In this document: positions 58,321 through 64,000 of the stretch, piece by piece
How the letters are laid out: each line of letters begins with the position of its first letter
How positions within the stretch are numbered: the stretch's first letter is position 1
NCBI GenBank assembly: GCA_022605955.1
Contig: JAKCOZ010000231.1
Coordinates: 186,001-250,000 of the forward strand
Direction of reading: 5' to 3'
Source of the DNA: Rallus limicola
Taxonomy: Eukaryota; Chordata; Aves; Gruiformes; Rallidae
DNA length: 64,000 nt
Program-made: the position numbers and the translations under genes
Notes under the pieces: model-generated
Database searches by the model: none
Told to the model about the DNA's origin: nothing
The model's input: only the letters and a program-made list of their open reading frames with translations

Positions 58321-61300
58321 GTCTGAAACCTCCTAACAGGACACACGAGCAGACACTGTCACTTTGGCTCTCAGCCTTTTCCTTTGCCTGGAAAGAGGGA
58401 ACATGCCTGGAACCTCCTACGGTGCTTTTCTCGGCCCTAGCAGACTGCAGTTCAAAACATGCTAAACGTCCAGCAATAACTCCCAAAGTAAAGAAGCTAG
58501 GCCTGAAAGGCATAGCTTGTCTGAAACCTCCTAACAGGAAACACGAGCAGCCCCTGTCACTTTGGCTCTCAGCCTTTTCCTTTGCCTGGAAAGAGGGAAC
58601 ATGCCTGGAACCTCCTACGGTGCTTTTCTCGGCCCTAGCAGACTGCAGTTCAAAACATGCTAAACGTCCAGCAATAACTCCCAAAGTAAAGAAGCTAGGC
58701 CTGAAAGGCATAGCTTGTCTGAAACCTCCTAACAGGACACACGAGCAGACCCTGTCACTTTGGCTCTCAGCCTTTTCCTTTGCCTGGAAAGAGGGAACAT
58801 GCCTGGAACCTCCTACGGTGCTTTTCTCGGCCCTAGCAGACTGCAGTTCAAAACATGCTAAACGTCCAGCAATAACTCCCAAAGTAAAGAAGCTAGGCCT
58901 GAAAGGCATAGCTTGTCTGAAACCTCCTAACCTGACACACGAGAAGCCCCTGTCACTTTGGTTCTCAGCCTTTTCCTTTGCCTGGAAAGAGGGAACATGC
59001 CTGGAACCTCCTACGGTGCTTTTCTCGGCCCTAGCAGACTGCAGTTCAAAACATGCTAAACGTCCAGCAATAACTCCCAAAGTAAAGAAGCTAGGCATGA
59101 AAGGCATAGCTTGTCTGAAACCTCCTAACAGGACACATGAGCAGACCCTGTCACTTTGGCTCTCAGCCTTTTCCTTTGCCTGGAAAGAGGGAACATGCCT
59201 GGAACCTCCTACGGTGCTTTTCTCGGACCGAGCAGACTGCAGTTCAAAACATGCTAAACGTCCAGCAATAACTCCCAAAGTAAAGAAGCTAGGCCTGAAA
59301 GGCATAGCTTGTCTGAAACCTCCTAACAGGACACACGAGCAGACCCTGTCACTTTGGCTCTCAGCCTTTTCCTTTGCCTGGAAAGAGGGAACATGCCTGG
59401 AACCTCCTACGGTGCTTTTCTCGGCCCTAGCAGACTGCAATTCAAAACATGCTAAACGTCCAGCAATAACACCCAAAGTAAAGAAGCTAGGCCTGAAAGG
59501 CATAGCTTGTCTGAAACCTCCTAACAGGACACACAAGCAGACCCTGTCACTTTGGCTCTCAGCCTTTTCCTTTGCCTGGAAAGAGGGAACATGCCTGGAA
59601 CCTCCTACGGTGCTTTTCTCGGCCCTAGCAGACTGCAGTTCAAAACATGCTAAACGTCCAGCAATAACTCCCAAAGTAAAGAAGCTAGGCCTGAAAGGCA
59701 TAGCTTGTCTGAAACCTCCTAACAGGACACATGAGCAGCACCTGTCACTTTGGCTCTCAGCCTTTTCCTTTGCCTGGAAAGAGGGAACATGCCTGGAACC
59801 TCCTACGGTGCTTTTCTCGGCCCTAGCAGACTGCAGTTCAAAACATGCTAAACGTCCAGCAATAACTCCCAAAGTAAAGAAGCTAGGCCTGAAAGGCATA
59901 GCTTGTCTGAAACCTCCTAACAGGACACACGAGCAGACCCTGTCACTTTGGCTCTCAGCCTTTTCCTTTGCCTGGAAAGAGGGAACATGCCTGGAACCTC
60001 CTACGGTGCTTTTCTCGGCCCTAGCAGACTGCAGTTCAAAACATGCTAAACGTCCAGCAATAACTCCCAAAGTAAAGAAGCGAGGCCTGAAAGGCATAGC
60101 TTGTCTGAAACCTCCTAACAGGACACACGAGCAGACGCTGTCACTTTGGATCTCAGCCTTTACCTTTGCCTGGAAAGAGGGAACATGCCTGGAACCTCCT
60201 ACGGTGCTTTTCTCGGCCCTAGCAGACTGCAGTTCAAAACATGCTAAACGTCCAGCAATAACTCCCAAAGTAAAGAAGCTAGGCCTGAAAGGCATAGCTT
60301 GTCTGAAACCTCCTAACAGGACACACGAGCAGACCCTGTCACTTTGGCTCTCAGCCTTTTCCTTTGCCTGGAAAGAGGGAACATGCCTGGAACCTCCTAC
60401 GGTGCTTTTCTCGGCCCTAGCAGACAGCAGTTCAAAACATGCTAAACGTCCAGCAATAACTCCCAAAGTAAAGAAGCTAGGCCTGAAAGGCATAGCTTGT
60501 CTGATACCTCCTAACATGACACACGAGCAGACCCTGTCACTTTGGTTCTCAGCCTTTTCCTTTGCCTGGAAAGAGGGAACATGCCTGGAACCTCCTACGG
60601 TGCTTTTCTCGGCCCTAGCAGACTGCAGTTCAAAACATGCTAAACGTCCAGCAATAACTCCCAAAGTAAAGAAGCTAGGCCTGAAAAGCCTAGCTTGTCT
60701 GAAACCTCCTAACAGGACACACGAGCAGACCCTGTCACTTTGGCTCTCAGCCTTTTCCTTTGCCTGGAAAGAGGGAACATGCCTGGAACCTCCTACGGTG
60801 CTTTTCTCGGCCCTAGCAGACTGCAGTTCAAAACATGCTAAACGTCCAGCAATAACTCCCAAAGTAAAGAAGCGAGGCCTGAAAGGCATAGCTTGTCTGA
60901 AACCTCCTAACAGGACACACGAGCAGACCCTGTCACTTTGGCTCTCAGCCTTTTCCTTTGCCTGGAAAGAGGGAACATGCCTGGAACCTCCTACGGTGCT
61001 TTTCTCGGCCCTAGCAGACTGCAGTTCAAAACATGCTAAACGTCCAGCAATAACTCCCAAAGTAAAGAAGCTAGGCCTGAAAGGAATAGCTTCTCTGAAA
61101 CCTCCTAACAGGACACACGAGCAGACCCTGTCGCTTTGGCTCTCAGCCTTTTCCTTTGCCTGGAAAGAGGGAACATGCCTGGAACCTCCTACGGTGCTTT
61201 TCTCGGCCCTAGCAGACTGCAGTTCAAAACATGCTAAACGTCCAGCAATAACTCCCACAGTAAAGAAGCTAGGCATGAAAGGCATAGCTTGTCTGAAACC

Positions 61301-64000
61301 TCCTAACAGGACACCCGAGCAGACCCTGTCACTTTGGCTCTCAGCCTTTTCCTTTGCCTGGAAAGAGGGAACATGCCTGGAACCTCCTACGGTGCTTTTC
61401 TCGGCCCTAGCAGACTGCAGTTCAAAACATGCTAAACGTCCAGCAATAACTCCCAAAGTAAAGAAGCTAGGCATGAAAGGCATAGCTTGTCTGAAACCTC
61501 CTAACAGGACACACGAGCAGACCCTGTCACTTTGGCTCTCAGCCTTTTCCTTTGCCTGGAAAGAGGGAACATGCCTGGAACCTCCTACGGTGCTTTTCTC
61601 GGCCCTAGCAGACTGCAGTTCAAAACATGCTAAACGTCCAGCAATAACTCCCAAAGTAAAGAAGCTAGGCCTGAAAGGCATAGCTTGTCTGAAACCTCCT
61701 AACAGGACACACGAGCAGACCCTGTCACTTTGGCTCTCAGCCTTTTCCTTTGCCTGGAAAGAGGGAACATGCCTGGAACCTCCTACGGTGCTTTTCTCGG
61801 CCCTAGCAGACTGCAGTTCAAAACATGCTAAACGTCCAGCAATAACTCCCAAAGTAAAGAAGCTAGGCCTGAAAGGCATAGCTTGTCTGAAACCTCCTAA
61901 CAGGACACACGAGCAGACCCTGTCGCTTTGGCTCTCAGCCTTTTCCTTTGCCTGGAAAGAGGGAACATGCCTGGAACCTCCTACGGTGCTTTTCTCGGCC
62001 CTAGCAGACTGCAGTTCAAAACATGCTAAACGTCCAGCAATAACTCCCAAAGTAAAGAAGCTAGGCCTGAAAGGCATAGCTTGTCTGAAACCTCCTAACA
62101 TGACACACGAGCAGACCCTGTCACTTTGGTTCTCAGCCTTTTCCTTTGCCTGGAAAGAGGGAACATGCCTGGAACCTCCTACGGTGCTTTTCTCGGCCCT
62201 AGCAGACTGCAGTTCAAAACATGCTAAACGTCCAGCAATAACTCCCAAAGTAAAGAAGCTAGGCCTGAAAGGCATAGCTTGTCTGAAACCTCCTAACAGG
62301 ACACACGAGCAGACCCTGTCACTTTGGCTCTCAGCCTTTTCCTTTGCCTGGAAAGAGGGAACATGCCTGGAACCTCCTACGGTGCTTTTCTCGGCCCTAG
62401 CAGACTGCAGTTCAAAACATGCTAAACGTCCAGCAATAACTCCCAAAGTAAAGAAGCTAGGCCTGAAAGGCATAGCTTGTCTGAAACCTCCTAACAGGAC
62501 ACACGAGCAGACGCTGTCACTTTGGCTCTCAGCCTTTTCCTTTGCCTGGAAAGAGGGAACATGCCTGGAACCTCCTACGGTGCTTTTCTCGGCCCTAGCA
62601 GACTGCAGTTCAAAACATGCTAAACGTCCAGCAATAACTCCCAAAGTAAAGAAGCTAGGCCTGAAAGGCATAGCTTGTCTGAAACCTCCTAACAGGACAC
62701 ACGAGCAGACCCTGTCACTTTGGCTCTCAGCCTTTTCCTTTGCCTGGAAAGAGGGAACATTCCTGGAACCTCCTACGGTGCTTTTCTCGGCCCTAGCAGA
62801 CTGCAGTTCAAAACATGCTAAACGTCCAGCAATAACTCCCAAAGTAAAGAAGCTAGGCCTGAAAGGCATAACTTGTCTGAAACCTCCTAACAGGACACAC
62901 GAACAGACCCTGTCGCTTTGGCTCTCAGCCTTTTCCTTTGCCTGGAAAGAGGGAACATGCCTGGAACCTCCTACGGTGCTTTTCTCGGCCCTAGCAGACT
63001 GCAGTTCAAAACATGCTAAACGTCCAGCAATAACTCCCAAAGTAAAGAAGCTAGGCCTGAAAGGCATAGCTTGTCTGAAACCTCCTAACATGACACACGA
63101 GCAGACCCTGTCACTTTGGTTCTCAGCCTTTTCCTTTGCCTGGAAAGAGGGAACATGCCTGGAACCTCCTACGGTGCTTTTCTCGGCCCTAGCAGACTGC
63201 AGTTCAAAACATGCTAAACGTCCAGCAATAACTCCCAAAGTAAAGAAGCTAGGCCTGAAAGGCATAGCTTGTCTGAAACCTCCTAACAGGACACACGAGC
63301 AGACCCTGTCACTTTGGCTCTCAGCCTTTTCCTTTGCCTGGAAAGAGGGAACATGCCTGGAACCTCCTACGGTGCTTTTCTCGGCCCTAGCAGACTGCAG
63401 TTCAAAACATGCTAAACGTCCAGCAATAACTCCCAAAGTAAAGAAGCTAGGCCTGAAAGGCATAGCTTGTCTGAAACCTCCTAACAGGACACACGAGCAG
63501 CCCCTGTCACTTTGGTTCTCAGCCTTTTCCTTTGCCTGGAAAGAGGGAACATGCCTGGAACCTCCTACGGTGCTTTTCTCGGCCCTAGCAGACTGCAGTT
63601 CAAAACATGCTAAACGTCCAGCAATAACTCCCAAAGTAAAGAAGCTAGGCCTGAAAGGCATAGCTTGTCTGAAACCTCCTAACAGGACACACGAGCAAAC
63701 CCTGTCACTTTGGCTCTCAGCCTTTTCCTTTGCCTGGAAAGAGGGAACATGCCTGGAACCTCCTACGGTGCTTTTCTCGGCCCTAGCAGACTGCAGTTCA
63801 AAACATGCTAAACGTCCAGCAATAACTCCCAAAGTAAAGAAGCTAGGCCTGAAAGGCATAGCTTGTCTGAAACCTCCTAACATGACACACTAACAGCCCC
63901 TGTCACTTTGGCTCTCAGCCTTTTCCTTTGCCTGGAAAGAGGGAACATGCCTGGAACCTCCTACGGTGCTTTTCTCGGCCCTAGCAGACTGCAGTTCAAA
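58287..64000 (+). repeat. Domain G: third partial copy, then plain array
   Basis: The first ten or so monomers match the start of the units in domain F, including CAGGAAACACGAG near 58,535, ACCTGACACACGAGAAG at 58,930, TCGGACCGAGC near 59,223 and TTTGGATCTCAGCC near 60,145. From about 60.4 kb the match fades and the array is mostly plain. A 990-bp (5-monomer) repeat is visible at the end: GTCGCTTTGG at 61,922 and 62,912, each followed by an ATGACAC, TTC monomer. The window ends 26 bases into a monomer. Confidence 0.82.

Larger units (their letters stand above)
1..64000 (+). repeat. 198-bp satellite DNA array, about 318 monomers
   Basis: The sequence TCGGCCCTAGCAGACTGCAG recurs every 198 bases from position 1 to the last partial copy at 63,975, always on the same strand. 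All departures from period 198 are accounted for: 19 insertions of 47, 2 of 13, 3 of 33 and eight single-base deletions, leaving 318 monomers plus 26 bases. Monomers differ mostly at a handful of recurrent sites. There is no unique sequence, transposon or gene, and neither edge of the array is in the window. Satellites of this size commonly build centromeric or heterochromatic blocks, but the location here is inferred. I do not recognise the family. Confidence 0.98.

Noticed and set aside
1..64000. CRISPR array
   Set aside because: The period is 198 bp with no alternation of short repeats and unique spacers. The entire period is conserved.
1..64000. Bacterial or phage sequence, suggested by dense open frames
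   Set aside because: No ribosome-binding pattern, no distinct genes and strong CpG depletion. Hundreds of near-identical 198-bp tandem copies are typical of eukaryotic satellite DNA.

Overview
The whole window is one uninterrupted satellite DNA array. It is built from a 198-bp monomer repeated head to tail on a single orientation, with about 318 complete copies plus 26 bases at the right end. I find no gene, RNA gene, transposon or unique sequence anywhere. The bookkeeping closes exactly: 318 monomers of 198 bp, plus 26 bases, plus 19 insertions of 47 bp, 2 of 13 bp and 3 of 33 bp, minus eight 1-bp deletions, gives 64,000.

The monomer is about 50% GC by hand count, with only 4 CpG where about 12 would be expected. 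Several recurrent variants look like CpG decay. Together with the scale of the array, this suggests a nuclear genome that methylates CpG, most likely a vertebrate, in a centromeric, pericentromeric or other heterochromatic block. I do not recognise the satellite family and cannot name the species or chromosome.

Monomers differ by few substitutions. Higher-order structure is shown by diagnostic variants and by 24 'junctions', where the 198-bp phase is broken by a short foldback insertion at one fixed monomer position. Type 1 junctions (19 copies, +47 bp) carry a potential hairpin with 29-bp arms and a 13-nt loop. Type 2 (2 copies, +13 bp) and type 3 (3 copies, +33 bp) carry an inverted copy of the loop sequence. 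All 24 follow a monomer with ATG in place of CTG at monomer position 73.

Layout: (A) 1-14,792, dense junctions every 4, 7, 10 or 11 monomers, with an 8,181-bp long-range repeat and a 3,077-bp tandem duplication. (B) 14,793-30,802, a 7,266-bp higher-order unit in two full copies plus a partial third; both full copies hold 36 monomers although their internal blocks differ by -7, +4 and +3. (C) 30,803-42,088, junction-free, with an 8-monomer (1,584-bp) sub-repeat. (D) 42,089-50,253, largely a copy of C at an offset of 8,363 bp that becomes 8,165 bp after a one-monomer difference. (E) 50,254-53,270, 15 plain monomers. (F) 53,271-58,286, two units of 2,013 and 3,003 bp bounded by type 3 junctions. 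(G) 58,287-64,000, a third partial copy of that unit running into a plain array with a 990-bp 5-monomer repeat.

Because 198 is 66 codons and the monomer happens to lack stops in one frame on each strand, very long open frames exist on both strands (up to about 4,100 codons). They are best read as a by-product of the repeat: the five commonest diagnostic variants change the amino acid in both frames, most junctions and 1-bp deletions break the frames, and many apparent starts are GTG. The most interesting material is the junction system, which looks like a short-inverted-repeat template switch that was then amplified and remodelled during array expansion.
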